The notes: generated by a model not told the origin, from the sequence alone. Shown: positions 16,454 to 26,734, counted from the stretch's first letter. The stretch: DNA of 64,000 nt from an uncultured Spirochaetales bacterium (GCA_949285905.1 CASDZV010000072.1:1-64000); one strand, 5' to 3'. Translations and numbers: made by a program.

Positions 16454-18283
16454 TCACTTTGCAGCTTTAAGATTTGCCTCAAGTGTGTCGAGCATGTCGG
16501 CAAGCTCCTTCGGGAGGTGCTTACCGAACTTCGGATAGTGATTTGTTCTGATATCCTCAACTTCTCTGAGCCAGCCTTCTGTGTCGACCTTAAGAAGCTC
16601 TTCCATATCAGCTTCAGATACGCCTTCTGGGCGATCGATAGCATCAACTGTCGGCATGATTCCAATCGGTGTATCAACTGTCTTTGCAGTGCCGTCACAG
16701 CACTCGAAGATCCACTTGAGAACACGGCTGTTATCACCATAGCCCGGCCAGATGAAGTGTCCATCTGCATCCTTGCGGAACCAGTTGACGTAGAAGATCT
16801 TAGGCAGCACATCCTGTGATGGAGCAGCTGCGCCAACATCGATCCAGTGCTGGAAGTAGTCGCCCATGTTGTATCCGCAGAACGGAAGCATAGCAAATGG
16901 ATCTCTTCTGATTGTACCAGCCTTGACATCGAGTGTTGCTGCTGTAACCTCGGATCCGACAATTGATCCAAGGAATACACCATGGTTCCAGTTGCGTGAC
17001 ATATGCACGAGAGGAATTGTAGAAGGTCTTCTTCCACCGAAGAGGATTGCAGAAATCGGGACTCCTGCAGGATCTTCCCACTCTGGTGCGATGCATGGGC
17101 ACTGTGCAGCAGGTGCTGTGAATCTTGAATTTGGATGAGCAGCAGGTGTCTGGCTCTTGTCTTCCTTATTCTGGACCCACTCATTTCCGTGCCAGTCAAC
17201 AAGCTTGCCAGGTGCATCGTATCCAATACCTTCCCACCATACGTCCTTATCTTCTGTAAGAGCGACGTTAGTGAAGATTGTATTCTTGGATGCTGCCATG
17301 AGAGCATTGTAGTTTGACTTAGCTGATGTGCCAGGAGCAACGCCGAAGAAACCAGCTTCAGGGTTGATAGCATAGAGTCTGCCATCCTTGCCAGGCTTCA
17401 TCCATGCGATATCGTCACCGATTGTCTCGACCTTCCAGCCAGGGATAGTCGGAATGAGCATAGCGAGGTTTGTCTTACCGCAAGCTGATGGGAATGCGCC
17501 AGTTACGTAGCGTACCTTTCCTTCAGGATTTGTTATCTTGAGGATGAGCATGTGCTCAGCAAGCCAGCCTTCGTCGCGTGCAAGAACTGTAGCGATGCGG
17601 AGTGCGAAGCACTTCTTTCCGAGAAGAGCGTTTCCACCATAGCCAGAACCATAGGACCAGATTTCTCTTGTCTCCGGGAACTGGGAGATGTACTTGTGCT
17701 CCATTGGTGCACATGGCCACTGACCATTGTCAGATTCCCCAGCCTGGAGCGGCTTGCCTACAGAATGGAGACATGGAACGAAGTATCCGTCTGTTCCGAG
17801 CTCTGCAAGAACCTTCTCTCCGACTCTTGTCATGATCATCATATTGCAGACAACGTATGCACTATCTGTAATCTCTACACCAAGCTTTGACATCGGGGAT
17901 CCGAGCGGTCCCATGGAGAAAGGAATGACATACATGGTTCTTCCCTTCATACATCCGCGGTAGAGATCTGTCATTGTCTTCTTGAGTTCCTTTGGATCGA
18001 TCCAGTTGTTGGTAGGACCAGCGTCCTCCTCCTTCTCAGATGCGATGAAGGTTCTCTTCTCAACACGTGCTACATCGGAAGGATCCGAGTGGAAGAGCAC
18101 ACAACCAGGCTTCTTCTCTGGGTTAAGACGAACACAGAGCTTCTGCTCGACCTGGAGCTCAATAAGCTGATCATACTGCTCCTTTGAACCATCGCAGACA
18201 ACAATGTTGTCAGGTGTGGTGAGAGCTGCAACCTCATTGACCCACTGGACAAGCTTAGAATGCTTGAGATCATTAACTGTCAT
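16454..18283 (-). CDS. pckG: phosphoenolpyruvate carboxykinase (GTP)
   Basis: A 609-residue GTP-dependent PEP carboxykinase, which interconverts oxaloacetate and PEP using GTP/GDP in the cytoplasm. It shows the P-loop-like '[12 protein letters not shown]' with the reactive Cys (~residue 285), the metal-binding '[10 protein letters not shown]' just after it, and the guanine-nucleotide region '[14 protein letters not shown]'-like '[15 protein letters not shown]' (~500). Length matches the GTP family (~600), not the ATP family (~530). AAGGAGA precedes the ATG. In anaerobic fermenters it often runs toward oxaloacetate. It stands alone with its own terminator. Confidence 0.95.
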   Translation of the reverse strand: MTVNDLKHSKLVQWVNEVAALTTPDNIVVCDGSKEQYDQLIELQVEQKLCVRLNPEKKPGCVLFHSDPSDVARVEKRTFIASEKEEDAGPTNNWIDPKELKKTMTDLYRGCMKGRTMYVIPFSMGPLGSPMSKLGVEITDSAYVVCNMMIMTRVGEKVLAELGTDGYFVPCLHSVGKPLQAGESDNGQWPCAPMEHKYISQFPETREIWSYGSGYGGNALLGKKCFALRIATVLARDEGWLAEHMLILKITNPEGKVRYVTGAFPSACGKTNLAMLIPTIPGWKVETIGDDIAWMKPGKDGRLYAINPEAGFFGVAPGTSAKSNYNALMAASKNTIFTNVALTEDKDVWWEGIGYDAPGKLVDWHGNEWVQNKEDKSQTPAAHPNSRFTAPAAQCPCIAPEWEDPAGVPISAILFGGRRPSTIPLVHMSRNWNHGVFLGSIVGSEVTAATLDVKAGTIRRDPFAMLPFCGYNMGDYFQHWIDVGAAAPSQDVLPKIFYVNWFRKDADGHFIWPGYGDNSRVLKWIFECCDGTAKTVDTPIGIMPTVDAIDRPEGVSEADMEELLKVDTEGWLREVEDIRTNHYPKFGKHLPKELADMLDTLEANLKAAK

Positions 18284-18451
18284 AGGTTTCTCCTTATCCT
18301 TATTTCATATCTGCATAAGGCAGTTATATGCTATCTAGAAGAATAATTACTATCACCTGATTTTGCAAGCAATCATACGCACTCATCATTGTCTGCACTC
18401 CCAAGCCCCTCTATGAGGTGTCTGCCAACATTCATGAAGAGTACAGAAATG
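18284..18451. other. upstream region of the PEP carboxykinase gene
   Basis: About 170 bases. A weak minus-strand promoter can be drawn (TTGCTT, 17 bases, TAATTA, near 18340-18375). It overlaps a short palindrome TTGCTTGCAA. Nothing else is visible. Confidence 0.25.
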
Positions 18452-18485
18452 TAAAAACCGGCTATGCGCAGGTACACATAGCCGG
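18452..18485 (-). terminator. terminator of the MFS transporter gene
   Basis: A perfect 9-bp stem (CCGGCTATG 18458-18466 with CATAGCCGG 18477-18485) followed on the minus strand by TTTTTA. It lies just after the transporter stop. Confidence 0.85.
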
Positions 18486-18507
18486 ACAGAGCAACAAAGA
18501 TCTGGAC

Positions 18508-19734
18508 TTATGCAGCCTTATTCTCTGCTGCGATTTTCCTGTATGGTCCGATGAGCATTGCAGCACCTGCAATTCCAAGAACCGCGAAGATGATGAACAT
18601 AACGAGTTTAGCAGTTGTTCCAGGAAGAACACCCATCAGGATGACGGCAACAACACCGCCAGCATTTGCACTTGCGAGAACTGTTGAGCTGAAACGACCA
18701 CCTGCTTTCTTTGGTGAGACAAGTGCGCAATCGCTCTGCACGTGCATGGAAATGAAGCCGATAACAGCAGCGAGAAGACCGCGAGCCACTGAAATGACTG
18801 CCAGGTTTGTTGAAAGCATGATGCCAAGTATTGCCACAATGAGAAGAGCACATGCATATGGTGTGATCTTTATGGATTTCAGAAGCTTTGCGGCAACGGT
18901 CGGGAGCAAGAGGTATGCGGCAAGCTGGACGAATTTGCCTACAGTATTAGGGATACTTACCTCAACTCCAGTGAAGCCCTTCCCCTGAAGATATGCCGGC
19001 ATCCAGTTGCCAAGTGCAATTCCAACACCCATGTATCCGATATAGAGAAGGCAGAGTGCGATACATGCATTGCGCTCAGCTGTCGTATACTTGTAAAGCT
19101 TCTCCTCGTCCTTCTTTGCCTTTGCTGTCTTCGCGTCATAGACAGAAACATTGGAATAATCATATTTGAGGCTGAACATGAACACAAAGCCGATAGCAAG
19201 CACAACTGCGCTGATTGCGGAGAAGACAAGGAATGCCTGTCTCCAGGAAAGTCCGGCTTTTTCAATGAGAGCAGCAGCTGTTGATGAAGCAACGAGACCG
19301 GCAACCATGTTTCCGACAAGGTTTATTCTCAGCAGCTTGGAAGGATTCTCAACGTTGTAGACCTTCAGGGCCTGAGTCGCACATGGAACAGAGGCGGCAG
19401 TTACAAGGCTGTACAGTGAGAACCATATCATACACATGATTCCATTTGTTGATGTTGAGAACATTGCCATACTTATAAGAAGGCCAATTGCAATGATGTA
19501 AAGGACTTTCTTAGAACCGAACCGGTCAACGACTCTTCCCGGGAGCGAGCAGACAACAGCTGTCATAAGACCTCCCATTGAAAGGAAGAGGCCCTGCATA
19601 CCCGATGTCATTGCTGTGTCGGCAGCAAAATAAGCCATGAGAACGGATGTGAGCGTGCTCATGAATCCAGCGACAATGTAGTTGCCGCAGCTGAAGATGA
19701 AGACCCTGAGTTCAGGTCTGATCTTATCAAGCAT
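18508..19734 (-). CDS. MFS-family membrane transporter
   Basis: A 408-residue protein with about 12 hydrophobic helices and the MFS loop 2-3 signature 'GRVVDRFGSKKVLYI' (residues ~66-80). A cytoplasmic central loop rich in Lys and Glu ('DAKTAKAKKDEEKLYKY') separates the two six-helix halves. The substrate cannot be told from sequence; organic anions or sugar phosphates are possible. It is 20 bases downstream of the M29 aminopeptidase on the same strand, so the two are likely co-transcribed, which would fit uptake or export of a peptide-related compound, but this is not shown. Confidence 0.8.
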   Translation of the reverse strand: MLDKIRPELRVFIFSCGNYIVAGFMSTLTSVLMAYFAADTAMTSGMQGLFLSMGGLMTAVVCSLPGRVVDRFGSKKVLYIIAIGLLISMAMFSTSTNGIMCMIWFSLYSLVTAASVPCATQALKVYNVENPSKLLRINLVGNMVAGLVASSTAAALIEKAGLSWRQAFLVFSAISAVVLAIGFVFMFSLKYDYSNVSVYDAKTAKAKKDEEKLYKYTTAERNACIALCLLYIGYMGVGIALGNWMPAYLQGKGFTGVEVSIPNTVGKFVQLAAYLLLPTVAAKLLKSIKITPYACALLIVAILGIMLSTNLAVISVARGLLAAVIGFISMHVQSDCALVSPKKAGGRFSSTVLASANAGGVVAVILMGVLPGTTAKLVMFIIFAVLGIAGAAMLIGPYRKIAAENKAA

Positions 19735-19754
19735 ATTATTCCTCCTAATCAGTG

Positions 19755-20945
19755 TCAGAATATTTCCTTATTCCAGCGTCCATTAACCAGAATCCTGTCC
19801 CATGTCCCATCGCTCTTCTCAGCTTCAAGCGTCATATCATCTGAGCCAATCATGAAGTCAACATGGACAGAGGATCTGTTAATACCAAGCTCTTCATCAC
19901 GCCCCTGAGGCATCTGCCCTGCGGCTGTGCCAAGCGCTATGTGACATGAAGCATTCTCATCATAAAGTGTCGTGTAGAGGATCTTGCCAGATGAAGCTAT
20001 AAGTGAATTCTGGTCAACAATTGCGAATTCCCCGAGATAAGATGAACCTTCGTCGGTTGCCAATATCCGGGAGAGAATATCCTCACCTTTATCAGCGGTG
20101 GCGGAAATCACTTTGCCTTCATGGAATGTCAGTCTCAGACCTTCGATAATCCTGCCATCATAGTTTAGCGGCAGCGTTGAAGCAACATAACCTTCTGCGG
20201 AAAACTTATCAGGGACGGTGAAAATCTCTTCAGTAGGAAGATTGGGGATGAAGACTCTGTCAGGATATCTGTTGCAGCCTCCGAACCATACCGATTCCTT
20301 TGCAGGTTTCAGCAGGAGATCTGTGAGATGACTTCTATAGCGGTAACGGACATAGCCCTTCATATCAAGAGCCTTTTTACGTTTCTCGGTGCTCTCGATA
20401 TAGTCACGCCATGCCTGTACAGGATTGTCCTCCCCGCATTTCATGAGTGAGAATACAAGCTTCCAGAGCGCATTCAGCCTCTCGCCTTCTGGCAATTCAG
20501 GGTAGACTTTATCAGCCCATGCTTCTGTAGGAATACATGTGAGCGTAAACCCGCCACCTGCCTCGCGGAATAGCTTCCTTCTCTTCTGTTTCTGCTGAGC
20601 AAGAATATTGACGCAAGAGGCATCAAGGGAAGAATCCTCATCAAATGAAGGACACATTATCCTTATATACCCCGCTTTTCTCGCAGCATAGCTCATGCAG
20701 ACAGGGATTGCAGGATCTTCTGCGCTGCAGTTCCTCTTCACTCTCTCCCGCTCTTCTGTATCAGAGAGCCATAAGACATGTACATCAGAGGCACCTGCCG
20801 CGTATGCTCTTTCAATGAGCACAGAGACAAATTCATAAGCCTCCACAGGAGACTCAATGAAAACAGGCTGATCCTTCTTCAGTTCGATGCCCACACAGAC
20901 GAGAACATCTGCCATCTTTATGAGATTCTCTACATCCGCCAACAT
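19755..20945 (-). CDS. M29-family metallo-aminopeptidase
   Basis: A 396-residue protein of the M29 (AmpS/PepS) family, cytoplasmic peptidases that use two metal ions to remove N-terminal residues. Visible family segments are 'IPNLPTEEIFTVPDKFSAEG' (first metal Glu), 'GLRLTFHEGKVI', 'LGEFAIVDQNS' and 'ENASCHIALGTA', then 'GINRSSVHVDFMIGSDDM' with the metal His and Asp. Length is normal. No ribosome site precedes the ATG; instead a TATACT box ends seven bases before it, so the mRNA may be leaderless. It is probably co-transcribed with the MFS gene. Confidence 0.9.
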   Translation of the reverse strand: MLADVENLIKMADVLVCVGIELKKDQPVFIESPVEAYEFVSVLIERAYAAGASDVHVLWLSDTEERERVKRNCSAEDPAIPVCMSYAARKAGYIRIMCPSFDEDSSLDASCVNILAQQKQKRRKLFREAGGGFTLTCIPTEAWADKVYPELPEGERLNALWKLVFSLMKCGEDNPVQAWRDYIESTEKRKKALDMKGYVRYRYRSHLTDLLLKPAKESVWFGGCNRYPDRVFIPNLPTEEIFTVPDKFSAEGYVASTLPLNYDGRIIEGLRLTFHEGKVISATADKGEDILSRILATDEGSSYLGEFAIVDQNSLIASSGKILYTTLYDENASCHIALGTAAGQMPQGRDEELGINRSSVHVDFMIGSDDMTLEAEKSDGTWDRILVNGRWNKEIF

Positions 20946-20958
20946 ATGTGGCAGTATA
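20946..20958 (-). promoter_or_regulatory. -10 box directly before the aminopeptidase start
   Basis: TATACT on the minus strand (20958-20953) lies seven bases from the ATG and there is no purine-rich ribosome site between them. This is the geometry of a leaderless transcript. The -35 is poor. Confidence 0.4.
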
Positions 20959-21009
20959 TAGAAAGAGAATGCAAAGTTGAAATTCTAATTTTGCATTAAT
21001 CAGTGCCTG

Positions 21010-22374
21010 TTATGCAGAAAACGGAACACCGTTTTCTTTCGTTCTTCCAGACAGATCGAAAGCTATGGTAAGCAAAATAAGGACAGCCATCAGAAGCGGG
21101 TAGAAATTGTTCATCACCACATTCATCGGAGAGACAGGTATATCCGGAACCGCAAGCATTGCAAGTGAAGCAGGAAGAACTGCATGAACTGTCCATGGTG
21201 CTATTGACGTCAGACTAAGGCCTCCGCAATCCATCAGATTAGCACACCGCTCACGCCTGATGCCGGCTCTTTCCCCTATTTCATGGATGATTGGGCCAAG
21301 CGCAACCATGCTCACAGTACATACGCCAGTAAGCGCACCGCCAAGTCCCACAGCGACCATTATCGAGAGTTCTGTACTTCTTCTGCCTCTTGCGATATGC
21401 GTCATCGCTCTACCGATTTTCCCGATGATATCCGCTTCCTCCAGAACTCCAAGGAACATGAATGCGCCGATGAGCATGAATACCGTTGAAGCGGAACCTT
21501 CAATAGCTTCTATGAACACACCGCCTACTGTGAATCCTCCCGGATACGAGAAGAGCGATGAGAATGTGAATATCCCACACACTAAACCAAGCACGGTTCC
21601 TACAATTATGCCGACAGATAGTGAAACAATAAGGCTTACTTTCCTCAGACAGAGGAAGATGACAGTCCCTGGCACCAGAAGCATCACAAGCGATACCGGA
21701 TTACTCTCACTCTGAGCCGCAATAATGTGCCCTCCTTTTCCGCCTCCAAGAAGGAAAAAGATGATGAAGCACAGCAATGCGACAGGAATTGAATATCTGC
21801 AACGCGTGCGCACGACATCTGACATCTCTGCCTGCTGTGTGGTCGCTGATGCAATTGTCGTATCAGAAATCGGAGCAAGGTTATCACCGAAAAGTCCTCC
21901 AGATGCGACAGCACCGACAAGTATGAGAGGATCTGCGCCGAGGCTGACACCGACAGGGAAGAAAATCGGCATCGCAACAATATAGGTTCCCACAGAAGTC
22001 CCGGTAGACATCGAAAGCACACAGCACAGGAGGAAACTCATTGCCACATAAAAGCTGCTGGAAACATCGAAGCTTATAAGTATATCCGAAAGAGCTGTAA
22101 TCATTCCGCTCTCAGAGACAAGCTTACCAGCGATGGATGCAAGGATAATAGCAATTGCCACTGTGGGGAACATCGGGTTTCTCAATCCGCCAAGCGCGGC
22201 CTCTCCGAAAGCTTTCGTATCTTTAGCAAAGACAGATCCAATGATAATCGACATGAAGAACGCAAGGGTATAACCGGCCACACTTGATTCATGCAGAGCC
22301 GCTATCAGGATAAAGACAGCGGCTACCAATAGAGGAATCAGCTTTCCGGCACGCCCGAATCTGAATTCAATCAT
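21010..22374 (-). CDS. nhaC: NhaC-family Na+/H+ antiporter
   Basis: A 454-residue membrane protein with about 11-12 helices. The NhaC-type core is clear: 'LSMSTGTSVGTYIVAMPIFF' (~120-140), 'ASGGLFGDNLAPISDTTIAS' (~158-178) with the conserved Asp-Asn and Ser-Asp-Thr residues, and the second-half repeat 'LGGALTGVCTVSMVALGPII'. These proteins exchange Na+ for H+ or carry amino and organic acids with Na+. Its ATG overlaps the stop of the LysR gene by 4 bases, so the regulator and carrier form one unit. Confidence 0.85.
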   Translation of the reverse strand: MIEFRFGRAGKLIPLLVAAVFILIAALHESSVAGYTLAFFMSIIIGSVFAKDTKAFGEAALGGLRNPMFPTVAIAIILASIAGKLVSESGMITALSDILISFDVSSSFYVAMSFLLCCVLSMSTGTSVGTYIVAMPIFFPVGVSLGADPLILVGAVASGGLFGDNLAPISDTTIASATTQQAEMSDVVRTRCRYSIPVALLCFIIFFLLGGGKGGHIIAAQSESNPVSLVMLLVPGTVIFLCLRKVSLIVSLSVGIIVGTVLGLVCGIFTFSSLFSYPGGFTVGGVFIEAIEGSASTVFMLIGAFMFLGVLEEADIIGKIGRAMTHIARGRRSTELSIMVAVGLGGALTGVCTVSMVALGPIIHEIGERAGIRRERCANLMDCGGLSLTSIAPWTVHAVLPASLAMLAVPDIPVSPMNVVMNNFYPLLMAVLILLTIAFDLSGRTKENGVPFSA

Positions 22375-23279
22375 ACATCTCCCTTCCCCACAGATCCTGC
22401 AACAGCTTTCACAGCTTCTATATATTTTCCAAGGGACTCTGACGAATTGTCAGATAACCAGGAAAAGACAAAATCAAGTTCTGCTATGCCGCTTTCAAGT
22501 GGAACCGGCTTCACAGTATCGATTGTATTGATATGCCCCTCTTCATTAAGGATTGTGATGCCATCTCCTCTTGAGGCCATCAGCATCGCTTCCCTTGCAG
22601 TATCTGCTTCTATGATTGCCTCGTCTTCAATCCCAGACGAGATAAGATATTCCTTCCTTGCTGCAAATAGAGCCGGCATACTCTTCCTTCCGCTGATGAT
22701 AATTTTCTCGCCTTTGAGATCATCAATACCGAGCGCCTCCCTTCTGGAAAGCGGATTAAGACAGTTCACGACAGCATATGTCTTTGATTTCTGCACCCTG
22801 ATACTGGAAAGCTTCTCAACGCTATGTGGGTAATCAACACTCACCAGACCATCAATACGGCCATCCTCCAATGCCTTGATAGACTCCTCAAATGAAACGA
22901 ATGACACATCAGCCTTCACCGGAAGATTCATCTCTGCAAGCTTCTTTTCCACTTTCATGCAGAATCCGAGACCAAAAGGATAGACAGAGTATCCGATATG
23001 AATGGGTTTGGCTCCGCTGAGAGCAAGGGCATGGCAATCTGAAAGGATGGAATCATACAGAGAGACCAGTTTCTGTATTTCCGGCAGAATCTTCTCACCT
23101 TCCGGCGTGATGGACACATCATGGGTTGTCCGGTTGAAAAGCTTGACTCCGAAACTATCCTCTGCTTGCGATATCCTGCGGCTGAAAGCAGACTGGGACA
23201 TGAAAGCAAGCGCTGAAGCCTGAGTGAAATTCAGGGTTCTGGAAAGTATAAGCAATAGTCTGAGCGCTTCTATCTCCAT
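22371..23279 (-). CDS. LysR-family transcriptional regulator
   Basis: A 302-residue LysR-type regulator. The winged helix-turn-helix is at residues 1-60 ('LLILSRTLNFTQASALAFMSQSAFSRRI' region, with 'LFNRTTHDVSITPEGE' as the wing). The co-inducer domain spans ~90-295. A GAGGT site precedes the ATG. It is coupled to the NhaC gene downstream and diverges from the U32 peptidase gene across 111 bases, where its own operator would be expected; a TATAGT -10 for it is visible there. Confidence 0.85.
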   Translation of the reverse strand: MEIEALRLLLILSRTLNFTQASALAFMSQSAFSRRISQAEDSFGVKLFNRTTHDVSITPEGEKILPEIQKLVSLYDSILSDCHALALSGAKPIHIGYSVYPFGLGFCMKVEKKLAEMNLPVKADVSFVSFEESIKALEDGRIDGLVSVDYPHSVEKLSSIRVQKSKTYAVVNCLNPLSRREALGIDDLKGEKIIISGRKSMPALFAARKEYLISSGIEDEAIIEADTAREAMLMASRGDGITILNEEGHINTIDTVKPVPLESGIAELDFVFSWLSDNSSESLGKYIEAVKAVAGSVGKGDV

Positions 23280-23375
23280 AAAACCTCACCGCATCTGTTT
23301 TTGAGACTATACACCAGCACTATCAGGCATGTGAAGAGAAAAGATTTTCCAGCACTGGAATACAGAGTTCCCGAC

Positions 23376-23390
23376 TGATACACTCTAACT
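23376..23390 (+). promoter_or_regulatory. extended -10 six bases before the U32 start
   Basis: TGATACACT (extended -10, hexamer 23379-23384), then six bases, then ATG. With normal start-site spacing the first nucleotide would be the A of the ATG. No Shine-Dalgarno sequence is present. The -35 (TGGAAT) is poor, as is usual for extended -10 promoters. Confidence 0.45.
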
Positions 23391-25475
23391 ATGATCGAAC
23401 TGGCACTTCCAGCAGGAACAATCAAGGAAGCAATCGCTGCATTCAGGGCGGGAGCCGATGCAGTCTATTTCGGAATGAAGGATTTCTCTGCCAGAAAAGG
23501 CGCAGGCAACTTCTCAGAAGAAGACCTCTCCCGAATCCGTCGCTATTCACTCGAGAACGGGAAGAAGATTTACATCACCGTGAATACGCTTATAGACGAC
23601 AAGGATCTGCCTCGTCTTTATGAAACACTGAAGACGATAGACCGCTATGGTACAGATGGCCTTATTGTCCAGGATCTGGGTGTTGCAAGAATTGTACGCT
23701 CTGCATTCCCATCCCTTCCTCTTCATGGATCGACTCAGCTTGCCGTTCATACTGTTTCTGGTGTGAAAGCACTGCAGCATCTTGGATTTGAACGTGTGGT
23801 GCTTTCACGAGAACTCAACATTGATGAGATAAGAGCAATCAGGGAATCCTGCCCTGATGTGGAGCTGAAAGTCTTCATACATGGTGCTTTATGCTATGGC
23901 TTCTCAGGGCTATGCATGGCCTCTCACTGCATAACAGGACGGTCCGCAAATGAGGGAAGCTGCGCGCAGATCTGCCGTTCATGGTTTATCGATGAAGGGA
24001 CAGGCAAGCGCTTCTATCCTTTCTCTCTTGAGGATCTCGATGCTGGAGAGATGGTGAGAGCTCTGATGGATATAGGTATAGACAGTCTGAAAGTGGAAGG
24101 AAGACTCAAGGGACCTGAGTACGTCGATGCAGTAACACGTTATTACCGGGCCATCATCGATGGGGCAGATCCAGATGCGTATAAACATGCAGTCTCTGTC
24201 TCTTTCCAGCGCAAAGCCGGACTGGGCTTTCTGAATCCTATGCATCCTGGGCGCGATACAATCACAACAGGGCCTTATCCAGGGCACCGGGGAGAACGTA
24301 TCGGGCGGATACTGGACCAGAGGGGGCAGAAGCTCCTTGTTGAGACTGCAAGGAAAATTAAACCATATGATGGCCTTATGATTCTCCAGGAAGACAAGGG
24401 CCTTTTAAATCCATACAGATTCTCTGCAAAGATCGCATTGTCTGAAGGTAACAGGTCAATTCTCATGCTTCCAGATGATGAGCGCTTCAAAGCGGGGATC
24501 AGCCTCTATATGATTTCAGACAGTACTCTCAATATGAAAGCAATATCAGAGACAGAACTGCCTCTGATGAAACAGAACATAAGTGCTGAAATCACAATCT
24601 GCGACAATACGCTCTCAGTAAAAACAAAACAGCTTGAAGAAGAATATGAATGTGCTGTTCAGAACTCAGAGCATTCACCCGAAGATGCTATCAGAAAGAT
24701 TTTCTCACAATCTGGCGCAAGCAGCATCCAGCTTGAACCGATAGAGGTTATCAATACGATGGGGCCATGTTACATCAATCCATCGGAGCTGAAGAGAATC
24801 CGGCGAGATTTTCTTGAGAAACTCTCTGCCGCAGCAGAAGACAAGAGAAGCTATAACGCCGAAGTTCATGAATATCCGTCCTTCTCTCTTCCCAGACGTT
24901 CGCTTCTCGACAGCAAGCGCACTCCTTGGAACATGGAAGGTGTGGAGATCAATGGAAGGACTTACATCTCATTTCCAGCTGTGCGTTACGAGGAAAACAT
25001 GGTCTTCCGTTACATGGAAGAAAAACTCAGAACACTAAATAATCCTCTGATCGGACTGAATAATATAGGTGATCTGATATTTGCCGAGAAACATCCCGAA
25101 TATGAATATTTTGCAGATATCTATCTTTATCTGCCAAACCGCGAAGCTGCAGCGCTGCTGAAGGAAAGAATTCCTTCCCTGATAGGTGGCTATCTGTGGA
25201 TTGAACGGAACGAATATGAAAAGCCTTGGCCTTTCACTCCGACTGTGGATAATACATACAGGCCTGCACTGTTCATCTCAAGAGCATGCTACCGCCATGA
25301 TGGACTCGGGCTTTCATGTGAAGGATGCAAACAGCATCATACTTTCTCTGCCGAGCAGAATGGCAGGCATTACACAGTATTTGTTGATGATTGCACGACA
25401 ATTGTCAGAGAAAAGGAGGAAAGGAAGAGAACGTTCACAGCAGGCCTGTCTCCCAAGGGGGAAACAAGCCTCTGA
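23391..25475 (+). CDS. U32-family peptidase, RlhA-like
   Basis: A 694-residue protein of the long U32 family. The catalytic-type TIM barrel is residues 1-300, with the hallmark 'FIHGALCYGFSGLCMASHCI' and then 'GRSANEGSCAQICR' holding the conserved cysteines that bind an iron-sulphur cluster in RlhA/TrhP-like members. The C-terminal half matches the DUF3656/collagenase-like extension, ending with a further Cys pair 'SCEGCKQHH'. Long members such as E. coli RlhA hydroxylate 23S rRNA, so rRNA modification is more likely than proteolysis. No ribosome site: TGATACACT ends six bases before the ATG, suggesting a leaderless mRNA. Its stop is 3 bases from that of the convergent asd gene. Confidence 0.85.
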   Translation: MIELALPAGTIKEAIAAFRAGADAVYFGMKDFSARKGAGNFSEEDLSRIRRYSLENGKKIYITVNTLIDDKDLPRLYETLKTIDRYGTDGLIVQDLGVARIVRSAFPSLPLHGSTQLAVHTVSGVKALQHLGFERVVLSRELNIDEIRAIRESCPDVELKVFIHGALCYGFSGLCMASHCITGRSANEGSCAQICRSWFIDEGTGKRFYPFSLEDLDAGEMVRALMDIGIDSLKVEGRLKGPEYVDAVTRYYRAIIDGADPDAYKHAVSVSFQRKAGLGFLNPMHPGRDTITTGPYPGHRGERIGRILDQRGQKLLVETARKIKPYDGLMILQEDKGLLNPYRFSAKIALSEGNRSILMLPDDERFKAGISLYMISDSTLNMKAISETELPLMKQNISAEITICDNTLSVKTKQLEEEYECAVQNSEHSPEDAIRKIFSQSGASSIQLEPIEVINTMGPCYINPSELKRIRRDFLEKLSAAAEDKRSYNAEVHEYPSFSLPRRSLLDSKRTPWNMEGVEINGRTYISFPAVRYEENMVFRYMEEKLRTLNNPLIGLNNIGDLIFAEKHPEYEYFADIYLYLPNREAAALLKERIPSLIGGYLWIERNEYEKPWPFTPTVDNTYRPALFISRACYRHDGLGLSCEGCKQHHTFSAEQNGRHYTVFVDDCTTIVREKEERKRTFTAGLSPKGETSL

Positions 25476-25478
25476 TTG

Positions 25479-26501
25479 TCAAACAATTCCGTAACGAGAG
25501 ACGAAGGCCTCTGCATTCTGAATGGATCCGCCAGCAGCTCCTTTGACGATATTGTTCACAAGGAGGACAAAGCCGATCTTCCCATTCTTCTTCTTAAGGC
25601 GTCCTGTATAAACGACCATTCCCTTCGGATTTCCCCAGAATGCGTACTTAGGCTGCGGGAATGTCAGAGCATCTGAATAGACAACAGGCTGTTCAGGAGA
25701 TGATGGGAGATCAGAAGCTTCCTTGAATTCCGCCCAGTCCCTGATGACATCCTCAGGCTCCACATCCTTTTCGAAATCAAGCCAGACTGTTTCAAGATGC
25801 CCGAACATAACAGGCACACGCACAGTATATGCATAGACATCAGGATCAATTGAGAGAATCTTCTTCACTTCCTTCTCGATCTTCTCCTCTTCCCCTCCGA
25901 TATATGGGATGCAGTTGTCTGTGATATCAAAAGAGGAAAGACCAGGATAACCCGCGCCGGATACACTCTGATAGCTGTTGATTGTTATGGTTTTGATGCC
26001 ATATTTCCTGAGAGGTGCAAGTGCCATGGCGAGACCTGTTGTCACGCAATTTGCATTTGTCACACAGAACCCTGTCTGCGGGTACCCCTGCTCTCTGATC
26101 AGCTCAAGCTGTTCAAGATTTGTTTCTGGTATCAGGATAGGCACATTCTCGTCATAACGCATTGCTGCAGCATTTGAGAAGACATAGAAACCTTCTGCTC
26201 TGAGCTGAGGCTCTGCTTCTCTCGCAACTGCTGCTGGAAGAGCGGAGAAGACAATGCGGACACCTGCTTTTGTCATTTCCTGCAGATTGAATTCTTTTAC
26301 TTCGATGTCCTTGATAGCTTCCGGCATCTCAAAAGGCATGACCCAATGTGCAGTAGCGCCATACTTCTGCCCAACCCTTGCCGCTGAAGCGGTAACATAA
26401 CTCAGCTCGAACCACGGATGATCGGAAAGCATCCACATGAATACCTGCCCTACAGCTCCCGTAGCACCGATGACAGCAACCTTGATTTTCTTCTCCATCA
26501 T
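25479..26501 (-). CDS. asd: aspartate-semialdehyde dehydrogenase
   Basis: A 340-residue enzyme that reduces aspartyl phosphate to aspartate semialdehyde for lysine, threonine and methionine synthesis. The NADP-binding 'VAVIGATGAVGQVF' is at residues 7-20, the catalytic Cys in 'VTNANCVTTGLAMAL' (~150), and the substrate region 'SYQSVSGAGYPG' (~178-190). The pattern is that of the archaeal/fungal-type enzyme rather than the E. coli type. An AGGCAGGG element precedes a double ATG. It is convergent with the U32 gene. Confidence 0.92.
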   Translation of the reverse strand: MMEKKIKVAVIGATGAVGQVFMWMLSDHPWFELSYVTASAARVGQKYGATAHWVMPFEMPEAIKDIEVKEFNLQEMTKAGVRIVFSALPAAVAREAEPQLRAEGFYVFSNAAAMRYDENVPILIPETNLEQLELIREQGYPQTGFCVTNANCVTTGLAMALAPLRKYGIKTITINSYQSVSGAGYPGLSSFDITDNCIPYIGGEEEKIEKEVKKILSIDPDVYAYTVRVPVMFGHLETVWLDFEKDVEPEDVIRDWAEFKEASDLPSSPEQPVVYSDALTFPQPKYAFWGNPKGMVVYTGRLKKKNGKIGFVLLVNNIVKGAAGGSIQNAEAFVSRYGIV

Positions 26502-26620
26502 TGCCCTGCCTTACACATAAAATATTGAGAGAAGAATACAGATGAAAACGCCGTGTTGCAATAGAATTAATCAACACATTGCATTTATTGTCTCTTCTTG
26601 GTATATTCACAGTCAGTTTC

Positions 26621-26694
26621 GGGGCTGTAGCTCACCTGGCTAGAGCGATTGAATGGCATTCAATAGGTAGTCGGTTCGATCCCGATCAGCTCCA
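26621..26694 (+). tRNA. tRNA-Ala (anticodon GGC)
   Basis: A complete 74-base cloverleaf. Acceptor GGGGCTG pairs with CAGCTCC and contains the G3-U70 pair that marks alanine tRNAs. The D stem is GCTC/GAGC, the anticodon stem ATTGA/TCAAT with loop ATGGCAT giving GGC, the T stem GTCGG/CCGAT. The CCA end is not encoded (CTA follows the discriminator A). Its 3' end is the left repeat of the genomic island. Confidence 0.95.
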
Positions 26695-26734
26695 CTACTC
26701 GCAACTCCCTCTCAGTCAGGGAGTTGTTTCTTTT
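26675..26734 (+). repeat. left island boundary repeat (3' end of tRNA-Ala plus terminator)
   Basis: Positions 26675-26711 are identical to 44235-44271 (37 bases), and the match continues through the stem of the following terminator with only the hairpin loop and a few bases different. This is the usual attachment-site arrangement for an element integrated at a tRNA 3' end: the repeat here completes the intact tRNA, and the far copy marks the other end. Confidence 0.8.
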